Shown here piece by piece: positions 1-8,432 of a DNA stretch of 23,452 bases (within the stretch, counting starts at the first letter, position 1; every line of letters starts with the position of its first letter). Source of the DNA: JAKPQD01 sp029572965. Its GTDB lineage: Bacteria; Bacteroidota; Bacteroidia; Bacteroidales; DTGW01. The notes under the pieces are model-generated. The model made no database searches. It had not been told where the DNA came from and saw nothing but the letters and a program-made list of their open reading frames with translations. Location of the stretch: positions 1 to 23,452 of the forward strand of contig DAOSPF010000055.1 of assembly GCA_035374585.1 (NCBI GenBank). Reading direction: 5' to 3'. A program made the translations under genes and the position numbers.

Positions 1-117
1 CAAAATAGTCTTGGTATGCTGATAATTTATTAATCCCAAAATAATCAAAGCTATCAGCGACGGAATAATCACATTATAAATAAGTTGCCTAAAAATTGTC
101 GTTGGTTGTTTCATCAT
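1..117 (-). CDS. Membrane protein, N-terminal fragment (cut by window edge)
   Basis: An open frame starts at 117 on the minus strand (two ATG codons in tandem, 115-117 and 112-114) and stays open for 39 codons to the window edge. The visible residues are a short polar N-terminus (MMKQPTTIFRQL) and then one hydrophobic stretch (VIIPSLIALIILGLI), followed by NYQHTKTIL. This looks like the first transmembrane anchor of a membrane protein, with the following residues probably outside the membrane. Sensor histidine kinases often start this way, but no catalytic domain is visible, so that is only a guess. The gene lies 121 bp downstream of the translocase-like gene on the same strand and could be co-transcribed. 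No clear TAnnTTTG box was found in the gap. Confidence 0.55.
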   Translation of the reverse strand, partial: MMKQPTTIFRQLIYNVIIPSLIALIILGLINYQHTKTIL

Positions 118-238
118 ATTTATCTTTAATTCTTAATGTTATGATAACTTGTCCCGTCTTTGGCGGAAAAACTCGAATATTCTCAATTACTATTGTGTTT
201 GCTTATAGTATAACATGCTCATTTCATAATTTTAGTTT

Positions 239-3200
239 TTACACTTTTTCAATTGGGTTAAACATAACTAAGCCTTCAGCAAATTCTGGATAATCAAAAA
301 TTATCTTATCAAAAAGATCTTGATAAACCATATAACAAACTACATTGTCTATGGCACAGAAAGAAGGGATTTGCATAGGATAACCGTGTGAAAACAAGCC
401 TCCAAAAGCAGTTTTTTGATTGATTATCTCTTCATTGCCATCAAATGATTGAACTTTCACTTTTCCTTCAACAAGCATATATACTTTTACTTCAAAATCC
501 TCATCAACACCTTCTATGTCTGCCCCGTCCTCGTATTTTTCGATTTCTAAATGCTGGGCAAGGTAATATAATCGGTCTGTCGGTACAGATTTTAAAAAAT
601 CTAATTCTTTCAAATACAGCATCTTGTTTATTATCAGATGCTCTGGCTCCGATATGTAATTTTTAATACTTGTATTTAACCTTATTCGGTTTTTCTCATC
701 TATTCGCTTATAATAATTTTCAATTCTCTCAGGAGCATTTTTATGAACAATCAATGCAGCCAGCTCACTGATTAGCTCGTTTGGGTTAAACATTTGGGCA
801 ACCAGATCATCCGAAACTAGAAAATTCTCCAATTTCAAAATATAGAACAACGCACTCGCTTTTGTCCATGCATTAAGCTGGTTACAGTCACGATTTACTA
901 TATCTGTAAGAAGCTCATTTAAAGGAATTCGATCAACAGGGAAAAAATTCTGAAGAACTTTGACCTTTTCACTATCTGACGAATCATCAATCAAAGGAAA
1001 TAAAGTTGGCTTAATGTCTTCAGAAACGACAAGCTCTAATAATTCCATAGCATATCCGGTACTTTCGGCGCTTTCGCTCTCGATATTCTGCCTGACATGA
1101 GATATTGTCTGAGCATCATAGGCAAGCGACAACAGTGTAAAAATATGTTCATAACCCGAATGTATCTCTTGCCCTATCGCTTCTTTGAGTAAAACATCAT
1201 CGGTTGAATCTTTCAAACTCAAGCGGGCAGCTATGTTCCATGCTTCTATATTGATAGCATGCATCAACGACTGATGAAACAAATAATATGAATCGTCTGT
1301 CACCCTGTAATTTAATGATAACAATAATTTTGCCGAGAGTCTGGCAATGTGGATATCGTGATAATTGATTTTAAAAACAAGGCTTTTAGTTGCATTGTCT
1401 CCTCCAATTTTCCCTATAATCCTCACAATTTTGTATGAAAGCGTATCTTCATTCCCTGATTTGCTAAATAGGTGTTCAAGGTGTTCTATGGCTATATCTC
1501 CAAATTCTATTAATGAGTCATAAGCATACTTCCCGTAATCTGTTTGTAAAAACTCGGCAATAACCGGGCAAAGCTCAGCACTTTTAACCTTGGCAGAAGC
1601 TTTAATGGCAGCAATTTTAACCTGCTTGTCAAAATCGCGCAATAAGAATTTGAGGTGATGAGTATATTCAGCATTTCTGGACTCTCCAATAAGCCTGGCC
1701 GCCAACTCTCTGTCTGATGCAACCTTTGAACGGGACAGCGTAACAATTCTTTCATTTGCAAAGCCTTCAGCTAGTTCTTGGGTCAGCTCCCCTGCTATTT
1801 TTTTTGATTCTGCTGCAAATGAAATATTATCAATATGTTTAATAGCATCAATACCTTCATATAGCTTAAGATTAGAAATCCGTTCCAAACTATATTTTTG
1901 TACAGGCTCCAATTTATGATTTAAAAGATAAGGCACCAAACGCTCATAAACAAGGGGCTGCACCTTTTCCTGCAAGTTCATGATATACATTACTTTTGAG
2001 GTATTCTCATCTCCTTTGAGGGCTGTAGCTGCAATTCCTGTTGTTTTCTTAGTAATCTCAACTTTATCATGTTGCTTTAGTTTTACCAACGACTCGTCAA
2101 GGTTGTTTTTATATGCCCTGTAAAGTTTGTAAGCAACAAATAGCCATGCCACAAGCAATACTACCAATACTTCTGTAAAATGTATCAATTTGAAAAACGA
2201 TAATGAACCTAAGGCAAATAAGACAATCCCTGAAGTCAAAGCTGATATTTCATTAACCGTACCATCAACGCGGGCTTGCACGTTGTGGCGTATCTTAACA
2301 TCTACTGTTTGGTACAAAATTTTGAAAGATGGGACTTCTATTGAGCTTTTTAAAGCCACAGAAAACAAACGGCTCAAGGCAATAATCAAAAAGAAGAAAA
2401 TAAAACCTCCAGCCGTAGTTGTATAACCGCCTATTACACCTATCAACACTGCAACTAATGACAATACAATCAATACAGCCGGAGATAGCACCAGACTAGT
2501 CCTTAACCCATATGTTTTCATAAACCTGCCATAAACCAATGTTTTGATAAGCAAGGTGAAAAACATAATGGTACCTATAAACACCCCAAGAAACTTAGCC
2601 ATCTCATCCATATCTGGATATTTAGCCTTTGTCACTGCTAAAAACGAAAAACTGATAAAAAAGGCAGTTATCATGGACAGTGCCACAAAAATAGACATCA
2701 GCCTCACAAATGGGTTTTTAAATAAGCTCAAGAAGCTTTCTTCAGGCTCTTTTTCTTCCTTTTTATAAGCTTTTCCCCCAAGATTAGAAGTCTGGCCTGA
2801 TATAACAAGCTGAAACACCAAAGCAACCATCGCACTTACTGCACTTATCAACAGGATGTCTTTAGTTTTTATATTAAAAGATAAAATTACTGGTACCGCA
2901 TACGAACTTAATATAACCCCAATAATTTGCCCGGCATCAACCAAACCAAAGAGACGCTTCCCCTGTCTTAATGAGAAAATACGACCAGCAGTACCCCAAA
3001 AGCCAATCATGACAACAATATTAAGAGGCCCCATCAATACAAGCAATGCAAATACATGCCATTTGCTGGTAGTAACGCTAAATCCAGCCCATAATAAAGA
3101 TGTTAGCAGTGCCACAACAAAAAGGTTCAATAAAGCCAGGTTTTTAAACTGCATCTTCGATTGTAATGACGAATAGATACTTGTCATAATAATACCTGCC

Positions 3201-3394
3201 ACCCCTGAAATGGTAAAAGCCTTCGGTAACATATCTGGTGGAAAAACCCCTAAAAACAATGAGTTGGAAGCTGTATCGAGAGCTCCGTAGAAAATACCAA
3301 GAAAAACCGATTGCAATAGCAACAAGGTTACTATTGAAGCTTCATTAATTTCAACATTCAGGGCCTGTAGTAATTTTCTTAAGTATTCTTTCAT
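239..3394 (-). CDS. Npt1/Npt2 (NTT/TLC)-like transporter fused to HEAT repeats and a cNMP-binding-like domain
   Basis: This 1051-residue protein has three parts. Residues about 15-440 are hydrophobic with roughly 12 membrane segments and resemble the ATP/ADP translocase-like branch of the major facilitator superfamily (Npt1/Npt2 in automated annotation). Residues about 470-910 are soluble, alpha-helical and HEAT-like (for example the helices around DRELAARLIGESRNAEYTHH). Residues about 930-1051 resemble a cyclic-nucleotide-binding beta-barrel (YMLVEGKVKVQSFDGNEE). The usual phosphate-binding Arg of that domain is not evident; the equivalent stretch reads PSFCAID, so ligand binding is doubtful. 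The start is the ATG at 3394, 31 bp after the yhhQ-like gene, so the two are probably one operon. True nucleotide exchange is typical of intracellular bacteria; in free-living relatives the substrate is unknown. The fold is fairly sure, the substrate is not. Confidence 0.75.
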   Translation of the reverse strand: MKEYLRKLLQALNVEINEASIVTLLLLQSVFLGIFYGALDTASNSLFLGVFPPDMLPKAFTISGVAGIIMTSIYSSLQSKMQFKNLALLNLFVVALLTSLLWAGFSVTTSKWHVFALLVLMGPLNIVVMIGFWGTAGRIFSLRQGKRLFGLVDAGQIIGVILSSYAVPVILSFNIKTKDILLISAVSAMVALVFQLVISGQTSNLGGKAYKKEEKEPEESFLSLFKNPFVRLMSIFVALSMITAFFISFSFLAVTKAKYPDMDEMAKFLGVFIGTIMFFTLLIKTLVYGRFMKTYGLRTSLVLSPAVLIVLSLVAVLIGVIGGYTTTAGGFIFFFLIIALSRLFSVALKSSIEVPSFKILYQTVDVKIRHNVQARVDGTVNEISALTSGIVLFALGSLSFFKLIHFTEVLVVLLVAWLFVAYKLYRAYKNNLDESLVKLKQHDKVEITKKTTGIAATALKGDENTSKVMYIMNLQEKVQPLVYERLVPYLLNHKLEPVQKYSLERISNLKLYEGIDAIKHIDNISFAAESKKIAGELTQELAEGFANERIVTLSRSKVASDRELAARLIGESRNAEYTHHLKFLLRDFDKQVKIAAIKASAKVKSAELCPVIAEFLQTDYGKYAYDSLIEFGDIAIEHLEHLFSKSGNEDTLSYKIVRIIGKIGGDNATKSLVFKINYHDIHIARLSAKLLLSLNYRVTDDSYYLFHQSLMHAINIEAWNIAARLSLKDSTDDVLLKEAIGQEIHSGYEHIFTLLSLAYDAQTISHVRQNIESESAESTGYAMELLELVVSEDIKPTLFPLIDDSSDSEKVKVLQNFFPVDRIPLNELLTDIVNRDCNQLNAWTKASALFYILKLENFLVSDDLVAQMFNPNELISELAALIVHKNAPERIENYYKRIDEKNRIRLNTSIKNYISEPEHLIINKMLYLKELDFLKSVPTDRLYYLAQHLEIEKYEDGADIEGVDEDFEVKVYMLVEGKVKVQSFDGNEEIINQKTAFGGLFSHGYPMQIPSFCAIDNVVCYMVYQDLFDKIIFDYPEFAEGLVMFNPIEKV

Positions 3395-3425
3395 TTCAGG
3401 TTAGTAATCATAAGGATTATGTATT

Positions 3426-4223
3426 TTACGTTCTTTCAAGACCTTCTTCGGCTTTATCTATCATCTCTTCTGAATGCTCACGGCCAAGATATTTGTCAAT
3501 AGCAGAATGAACCCAATAAATAACAGGAGTAAGAGCGGCTGCCATACCTACTTTATAGATATATTGAGCTAATCCAAGAGCTATTACTTTACTAAAGCTC
3601 CAATTGCCTAACCAATAAAAAGCTATCAATAAAATCAAAAAACTATCTACAAATTGTGATACAAGATTGGAGCCGTTTGCCCTAAGCCAAAGCTTTTTAT
3701 GACCAGTCTTACTACGGATAAAGTGGAAAACATAAAGGTCAACCAACTGTCCTACCAGAAAAGCAATTATAGAACCAACAATAATTCCCATGCCCTGCCT
3801 GAATATTGTTGAGTAGGCATAATTAATATCAAAAGGCTGACCAGACTTATCAAATCCGTTAACCTGAAGCCAATAATCAGATGGAGGGAGCTCTGTCCCA
3901 CCAAAAATAATAATAAACCCATAAGCAATAAGAATTGCACCAAGAATACTTAACCGTCTGACCCCGGACTTCCCGAAATATTCGTTCACTATATCAGTAG
4001 TAATAAACACAAAAGGCCAAATCAGAATCCCTACACTCAGGTTCAGCGTAAACACTTCTCCCCCAATAAAAGGAATATTCAGAGGCGATATTCCAAATAA
4101 TTTTTCAAGCGAAAAAATCTTTGCACCAATCACTTCTGCCAACATGGCATTGACTAAAAAGAACCCGGCAAGGATAATATACAAAACCAGTTCCTTATCG
4201 AACTTCTTGGGGGTATTTTTCAT
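3426..4223 (-). CDS. yhhQ: Queuosine precursor transporter, YhhQ/VUT family
   Basis: This is a 265-residue inner-membrane protein of about six transmembrane segments. The family takes up queuosine precursors (preQ0/preQ1) used to make the modified tRNA base queuosine. Family hallmarks visible here are the early NAMLAEVIGAKIF segment, a conserved acidic TTDIVNEYFG motif after the second or third membrane helix, and the late segment FVDSFLILLIAFYWLG. It is a little longer than E. coli YhhQ because of an extracytoplasmic loop around residues 108-130 (GTELPPSDYWLQVNGFDKSG). Start at ATG 4223. It is the first gene of a minus-strand run that continues into the translocase-like gene 31 bp downstream. 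A near-consensus box (TAATTTG on the minus strand, 4247-4253) sits about 24 bp upstream of the start, but it is one T short of TAnnTTTG. No other queuosine gene is visible. Confidence 0.85.
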   Translation of the reverse strand: MKNTPKKFDKELVLYIILAGFFLVNAMLAEVIGAKIFSLEKLFGISPLNIPFIGGEVFTLNLSVGILIWPFVFITTDIVNEYFGKSGVRRLSILGAILIAYGFIIIFGGTELPPSDYWLQVNGFDKSGQPFDINYAYSTIFRQGMGIIVGSIIAFLVGQLVDLYVFHFIRSKTGHKKLWLRANGSNLVSQFVDSFLILLIAFYWLGNWSFSKVIALGLAQYIYKVGMAAALTPVIYWVHSAIDKYLGREHSEEMIDKAEEGLERT

Positions 4224-4669
4224 TGTAATGTTTTTAGGTTATATATCAAATTATTTTATTTTATCACATAATAGTTACAAAATATAAGCGTATTTACTAT
4301 ATAACTAATAAAATAAATTACCAAAGTAAAATATTTTCATGAATATACAAAAAATATTTATCTAACATTTTTTATTTTGTTTAGAAAATAAAGTATCATA
4401 ATAACCTGCATAAACAATCAACCTTACATAAAACTTTATTAATAAAATTATTCTAAAATCAACTAACCCACTTCACTTTTACATCCCCCCAAAAAATTCA
4501 CCTCTCTTTTTCGTTTATTCAACGCAGTTTTCCCTTTTTTCAATAATAATTAACACAAACCATGTTTTTTTAATCTGACTTTTGCATAAGGGTAAAATAG
4601 TTGTTAGTTGTTAATTGTTAGTTGTTAGTTATTAGTTGAAACAAAATTTATTAAAAAAACTAAGTATTC
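4224..4669. other. AT-rich divergent spacer between yhhQ-like gene and DUF5916 gene
   Basis: These 446 bp hold no convincing gene or structured RNA. The left part is nearly pure A/T. The middle (about 4465-4545) is pyrimidine-rich on the plus strand. The right end holds a heptamer tandem repeat (listed separately) just before the DUF5916 start. It must contain the promoters of both divergent genes, but no perfect TAnnTTTG box was found on either strand; the nearest is TAATTTG on the minus strand at 4247-4253. Confidence 0.6.
4601..4635 (+). repeat. Five-copy heptamer tandem repeat (consensus TTGTTAG)
   Basis: Five contiguous 7-bp units read TTGTTAG, TTGTTAA, TTGTTAG, TTGTTAG, TTATTAG, followed by a partial unit TTGAAAC. 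Two of the five units differ from the consensus by one base. The array ends 34 bp before the start codon of the DUF5916 gene, so it lies in or next to that gene's promoter or leader. Confidence 0.85.
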
Positions 4670-7309
4670 ATGCAGGGTATTTTAAACAAAACATTGGTAG
4701 TTATAGTAGGGGTGGTATCTTTGAATGTTGTGGCGGGGGAAAAACCTATGTATAGGGCAAATGCCGAATACTATAAAAGAACATACGTTACAGAAACATT
4801 AAAAAGTGCGGCTCCTGTTATTGATGGAAAACTCGATGATGAATGTTGGCAACACGGCTCATGGTCTGAACAATTTGTGCAGCAAACACCCGATGAAGGT
4901 GGCCGCGCTTCAGAAATTACTATGTTTAAAGTCTTATTTGATAAAGAAAATATATACGTTGCCTTTCGCTGTTATGACTCTCAACCAGACAAAATACAAA
5001 ATCTTGTAGGTAAACGCGATGAACTTATTGGAGATATGGTTGGAATAAACTTTGACAGCTATTTTGACAAGCGTTTTGGATATGAATTCAATATTACCGC
5101 CGGAGGTTCAAAAATAGACCAATTATTAAAAAATGACGGCTCGGCCGACGTAAACTGGAACGCTGTTTGGTATGGCGCTACAGCTATTGGAGATAGCGGA
5201 TGGACTGCAGAGATGCAAATCCCGCTAAGCCAACTAAGATATAACGATAAACCAGACCAAATATGGGGCTTGCATGCATGGCGATGGATATCACGGCACA
5301 TGGAAGAAGACCAATGGAGCCTCATCCCCCGAAACAACAGCGGATTCATATATTCATTTGGGGAGCTGCACGGTTTGAAAGACCTACAAAAATCACACAG
5401 CCTGGAATTGATGCCCTATATATTGGTTAGTGGCAAACGCTCTACAATAAAGCTTGACAATCCTTTTAACAAAAAATACTCAGGTTACGGGACTGTAGGT
5501 CTGGACGGAAAGATTGCCATTGGAAGCGATTTTACCTTAAACATGACGCTTAACCCTGATTTTGGCCAGGTTGAAGCAGACCCTTCTGTGATGAACCTGA
5601 GCGCTTTTGAAACTTTCTTGGCAGAAAAAAGGCCTTTTTTTCTCGAAGGAAAGAATGTCATGGATTTCAATATCGACAACGACATTCTCTTTTATTCACG
5701 AAGAATTGGACATCAGCCCATGCGCATACCCGATAGTGACGAAGGAAAGAAAATCTATACCTCTCCCCCTTCAAATACTTCTATCCTTGATGCCGTAAAA
5801 CTGACAGGAAAAACAGCAAACGGCCTGTCTATTGGGATAATGCAAAGCACAACGAATGAAGAATTCACCCCGATTGATTCAAACAAAAGACAAAGCAATG
5901 TGCTGTCAGAACCTTATACAAACTATTTTCTGGCCAGGGTTCAAAAAGATTACAAAGAGGGTAATACCATTATCGGGGGTATCCTGACTTCCACCAACAG
6001 GTTTACGGATAACCCTCGTCTGAACAACCTTGCCAAAGATGCTTATTGTGGAGGCCTCGATTTTGTCCAATATTTATTTAACAGAAATTACGTAATAAAT
6101 GCTAAAGGCATATTTAGTTACGTCCAGGGGGACTCTTCTGCAATTACCGATTTGCAAAGATCTGCTGTCCACTACTTTCAAAGGCCTGACAATAAAAATA
6201 TACATGTTGATTCTACGGCCAAATATCTTTCTGGCAATGGAGGGAGCTTGTCATTCAGCCGTACAGGCAAGAATAAGCTTAGGTTTGAAGAGCAAATCTC
6301 GTGGAGAAGCCCGGGACTGGACATCAACGATTTAGGCTTTATCAACCGGGCAGATTTTGTGAAGCAAAAAGCCCGCGTTTGGTACAACGAGAATGTGCCC
6401 AATAAAGTCCTTCGTATGTATTATATTGGCTTTGAAAACGAACAAATATGGAATTACGAAGGCATACACGAAGAAAATTCATTTCTGCTTGACGCATACT
6501 TAAACTTTATCAATAAATGGGAAACCGGCTCTTGGATTTACCGGAGACAAAGTAATATTGACACCCGGGAACTCAGGGGAGGACCGGCTATGCGTATGAA
6601 CCCTTTCTGGCATTTTGGGTTCAATGCCAACACCGATTGGTCAAAAAAATTTGCCTCAAATATCCACTACACGATTAGTCACGATTTTATAAGTGGTTCC
6701 AACGATTTTGAATGGGAACAGGGATTTTATATCAAACCTATCAACAAATTCAATATTGGCGCAATATATCGTTATGCAGAAAATTATTATCAAAAAAGCT
6801 GGGCTGACGATGGCAAACTAAATAACGAAACTAAATACGTGATGGCAAAACTTGTACAAAAAACTATGAGCTTTACCCTGCGGCTAAACCTAAACTTAAC
6901 GCCCGACTTATCTATTCAATACTACGGCAACCCATTCATCTCAAATGGCAGTTATAGCAATTACAAGCTGGTTACCAATGCCATGGCAAGCAACTACTAC
7001 GACCGTTTTGTAAATATCAGTGATAACGACATTAGCCGCAATGCAGATAATAGCGTTTTGACCATTAATGAGAATGGCCAAACCTATACCATTGACAATC
7101 CGGATTTCAACAAACGGGAATTCCATTCAAACCTTGTACTGCGCTGGGAATATCGGGCCGGTTCGGTATTTTACGTTGTCTGGAGCCATCAGCGGAGCAA
7201 TTCGGACAGGCCTTACCCTTCCACGTTGATGTCTTCAACAAAAGACCTGTTGGACCAAAACAACGAAAATATCATCATGTTCAAACTGAACTACTATCTG
7301 AATTTGTAG
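4670..7309 (+). CDS. DUF5916 outer-membrane protein with N-terminal CBM9-like domain
   Basis: This is an 879-residue exported protein. Residues 1-23 form a signal peptide (hydrophobic LVVIVGVVSLNVVA, cleavage near AGE). Residues about 45-235 resemble a family 9 carbohydrate-binding (CBM9-like) domain: the opening APVIDGKLDDECWQ, FKVLFDKENIYVAFRCYDS, and WTAEMQIPLSQLRY are typical. The remaining about 640 residues match the DUF5916 pattern, including FTLNMTLNPDFGQVEADPS and FLAEKRPFFLEGK, then many alternating beta strands ending in the aromatic-rich FKLNYYLNL, as expected for an outer-membrane barrel. Function in the family is not established; a role in glycan binding or uptake is an inference from the N-terminal domain. 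The ATG at 4670 is chosen because it gives a normal signal peptide. The next gene is 52 bp downstream on the same strand. Confidence 0.8.
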   Translation: MQGILNKTLVVIVGVVSLNVVAGEKPMYRANAEYYKRTYVTETLKSAAPVIDGKLDDECWQHGSWSEQFVQQTPDEGGRASEITMFKVLFDKENIYVAFRCYDSQPDKIQNLVGKRDELIGDMVGINFDSYFDKRFGYEFNITAGGSKIDQLLKNDGSADVNWNAVWYGATAIGDSGWTAEMQIPLSQLRYNDKPDQIWGLHAWRWISRHMEEDQWSLIPRNNSGFIYSFGELHGLKDLQKSHSLELMPYILVSGKRSTIKLDNPFNKKYSGYGTVGLDGKIAIGSDFTLNMTLNPDFGQVEADPSVMNLSAFETFLAEKRPFFLEGKNVMDFNIDNDILFYSRRIGHQPMRIPDSDEGKKIYTSPPSNTSILDAVKLTGKTANGLSIGIMQSTTNEEFTPIDSNKRQSNVLSEPYTNYFLARVQKDYKEGNTIIGGILTSTNRFTDNPRLNNLAKDAYCGGLDFVQYLFNRNYVINAKGIFSYVQGDSSAITDLQRSAVHYFQRPDNKNIHVDSTAKYLSGNGGSLSFSRTGKNKLRFEEQISWRSPGLDINDLGFINRADFVKQKARVWYNENVPNKVLRMYYIGFENEQIWNYEGIHEENSFLLDAYLNFINKWETGSWIYRRQSNIDTRELRGGPAMRMNPFWHFGFNANTDWSKKFASNIHYTISHDFISGSNDFEWEQGFYIKPINKFNIGAIYRYAENYYQKSWADDGKLNNETKYVMAKLVQKTMSFTLRLNLNLTPDLSIQYYGNPFISNGSYSNYKLVTNAMASNYYDRFVNISDNDISRNADNSVLTINENGQTYTIDNPDFNKREFHSNLVLRWEYRAGSVFYVVWSHQRSNSDRPYPSTLMSSTKDLLDQNNENIIMFKLNYYLNL

Positions 7310-7361
7310 TACCCACAACATTTATTAGCTTTGCTTTACAATTCATATAAATTGCACCACT

Positions 7362-8285
7362 ATGAAACCATTTGTAATAGCAGTTTTTTCAGCATGTTTA
7401 TTAATTGAAATTTCTGCACAAAAAGAAATTATAAAGATATGGCCTGATACTGTACCCAATTCTTTACAAAATAAGAATTATAAAGAACAAGAGATAGAAG
7501 CCTGGGGAAGGATGGGCTGGGCAAGAGTTTCAAACCCCGAGATTCATATTTATAAGCCATCTCCATCAAACAATAAACACATTGCAGTAATACTCATTCC
7601 CGGAGGAGCTTATTATCGTATAGCCTTTGAAAAAGAAGGGATAGACATGACAAAATGGTTAACCCAAAAAGGCATTACAGCGATTATCCTCAAATACAGG
7701 CTCCCAAATGACAGTATCATGAAAGATAAAGCTATTGGGCCTTTGCAGGATGCACAGGAAGCTGTCCGAATTGTCAGGCGCAATGCGGCACACATTGGCA
7801 TAGCCCCCAACAAAATAGGAGTAATGGGGTTTTCCGCAGGAGGCCATTTAGCTTCAACCTTGTGTACGCGTTTTGACAAAAAATTGTACAGCTCAAAAGA
7901 TACAGTAAGCGCCCGCCCTGATTTTGCAGCTCTTATTTACCCCGTTATTTCTATGAAAAAAGAACTTACCCACATGGGTTCTATGGAAAACCTTTTGGGT
8001 ATAATTGCCAGTGATTCTCTTATAGCTGCATTTTCTAATGAATTGCACGTTTCAAGAAATACACCACCAACATTCCTGGTACATTCAGCAGATGATGGGG
8101 CTGTAAATTATCTTAACAGCATTGAATACTTCAAAGCGCTAAACAAAAATAACGTAAAATCTGAGCTACACATTTATCCTACCGGAGGACATGGCTATGG
8201 ATTAGCTTACCAAGGCCAAACTGAAAAAAACTGGACTGCGTCATTTATTGAATGGCTCAAAAGTATTGAAAATAAGAGTATGTAA
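7362..8285 (+). CDS. Secreted alpha/beta hydrolase (BD-FAE / acetyl-xylan esterase-like)
   Basis: This is a 307-residue alpha/beta hydrolase with a signal peptide (MKPFVIAVFSACLLIEISA, cleavage before QKE). The oxyanion-hole segment is LIPGGAYYRIA. The nucleophile is Ser158 in GFSAGGHLAS, the acid is Asp244 or Asp245 in VHSADDGAVN, and the His is His277 in YPTGGHGYG, so the triad is complete and in the right order. The arrangement is that of secreted carbohydrate esterases (BD-FAE or Axe-type) that remove acyl groups from plant or microbial polysaccharides; this substrate is inferred from the family and was not shown. It follows the CBM9/DUF5916 gene by 52 bp, which fits a polysaccharide-related job for the pair. 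No strong promoter box or terminator was seen in the gap. Confidence 0.82.
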   Translation: MKPFVIAVFSACLLIEISAQKEIIKIWPDTVPNSLQNKNYKEQEIEAWGRMGWARVSNPEIHIYKPSPSNNKHIAVILIPGGAYYRIAFEKEGIDMTKWLTQKGITAIILKYRLPNDSIMKDKAIGPLQDAQEAVRIVRRNAAHIGIAPNKIGVMGFSAGGHLASTLCTRFDKKLYSSKDTVSARPDFAALIYPVISMKKELTHMGSMENLLGIIASDSLIAAFSNELHVSRNTPPTFLVHSADDGAVNYLNSIEYFKALNKNNVKSELHIYPTGGHGYGLAYQGQTEKNWTASFIEWLKSIENKSM

Positions 8286-8293
8286 AAATCAAA

Positions 8294-8405
8294 AAACTAA
8301 CCGCAAAGGTAGCCAGGTTTATCGCAAAGAACACAAAATGTTAATAATCAACAATCAAAATTTTGCGTACTTGATTTCTTTCTTGGCAAACTTTACGGTT
8401 AGTTT
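8294..8405. repeat. Imperfect inverted repeat with CGCAAAG motifs, between convergent genes
   Basis: The outer arms 8294-8308 (AAACTAACCGCAAAG) and 8391-8405 (CTTTACGGTTAGTTT) pair at 14 of 15 positions. After a symmetric 3-nt mismatch on each side, GCCA (8312-8315) pairs with TGGC (8384-8387). CGCAAAG occurs twice in the left arm region (8302-8308 and again near 8323-8329), and a related reverse motif TTTTGCG is at about 8360-8366. The element fills the 147-bp gap between the hydrolase (plus) and rny (minus). It could form a hairpin serving as a bidirectional terminator, or be a member of a dispersed non-coding repeat family. Confidence 0.65.
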
Positions 8406-8432
8406 ATACACCTTTTTATTTATAATCCATTA

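Noticed and set aside
239..3394. Energy-parasite ATP/ADP translocase as proof of an intracellular lifestyle
   Set aside because: Related domains with HEAT and cNMP fusions occur in free-living bacteria, and the rest of the window shows a full envelope and wall-recycling gene set.
4224..4669. tRNA, riboswitch or small gene in the divergent spacer
   Set aside because: No cloverleaf, no preQ1-type or other aptamer core, and only short A/T-rich open frames were seen.
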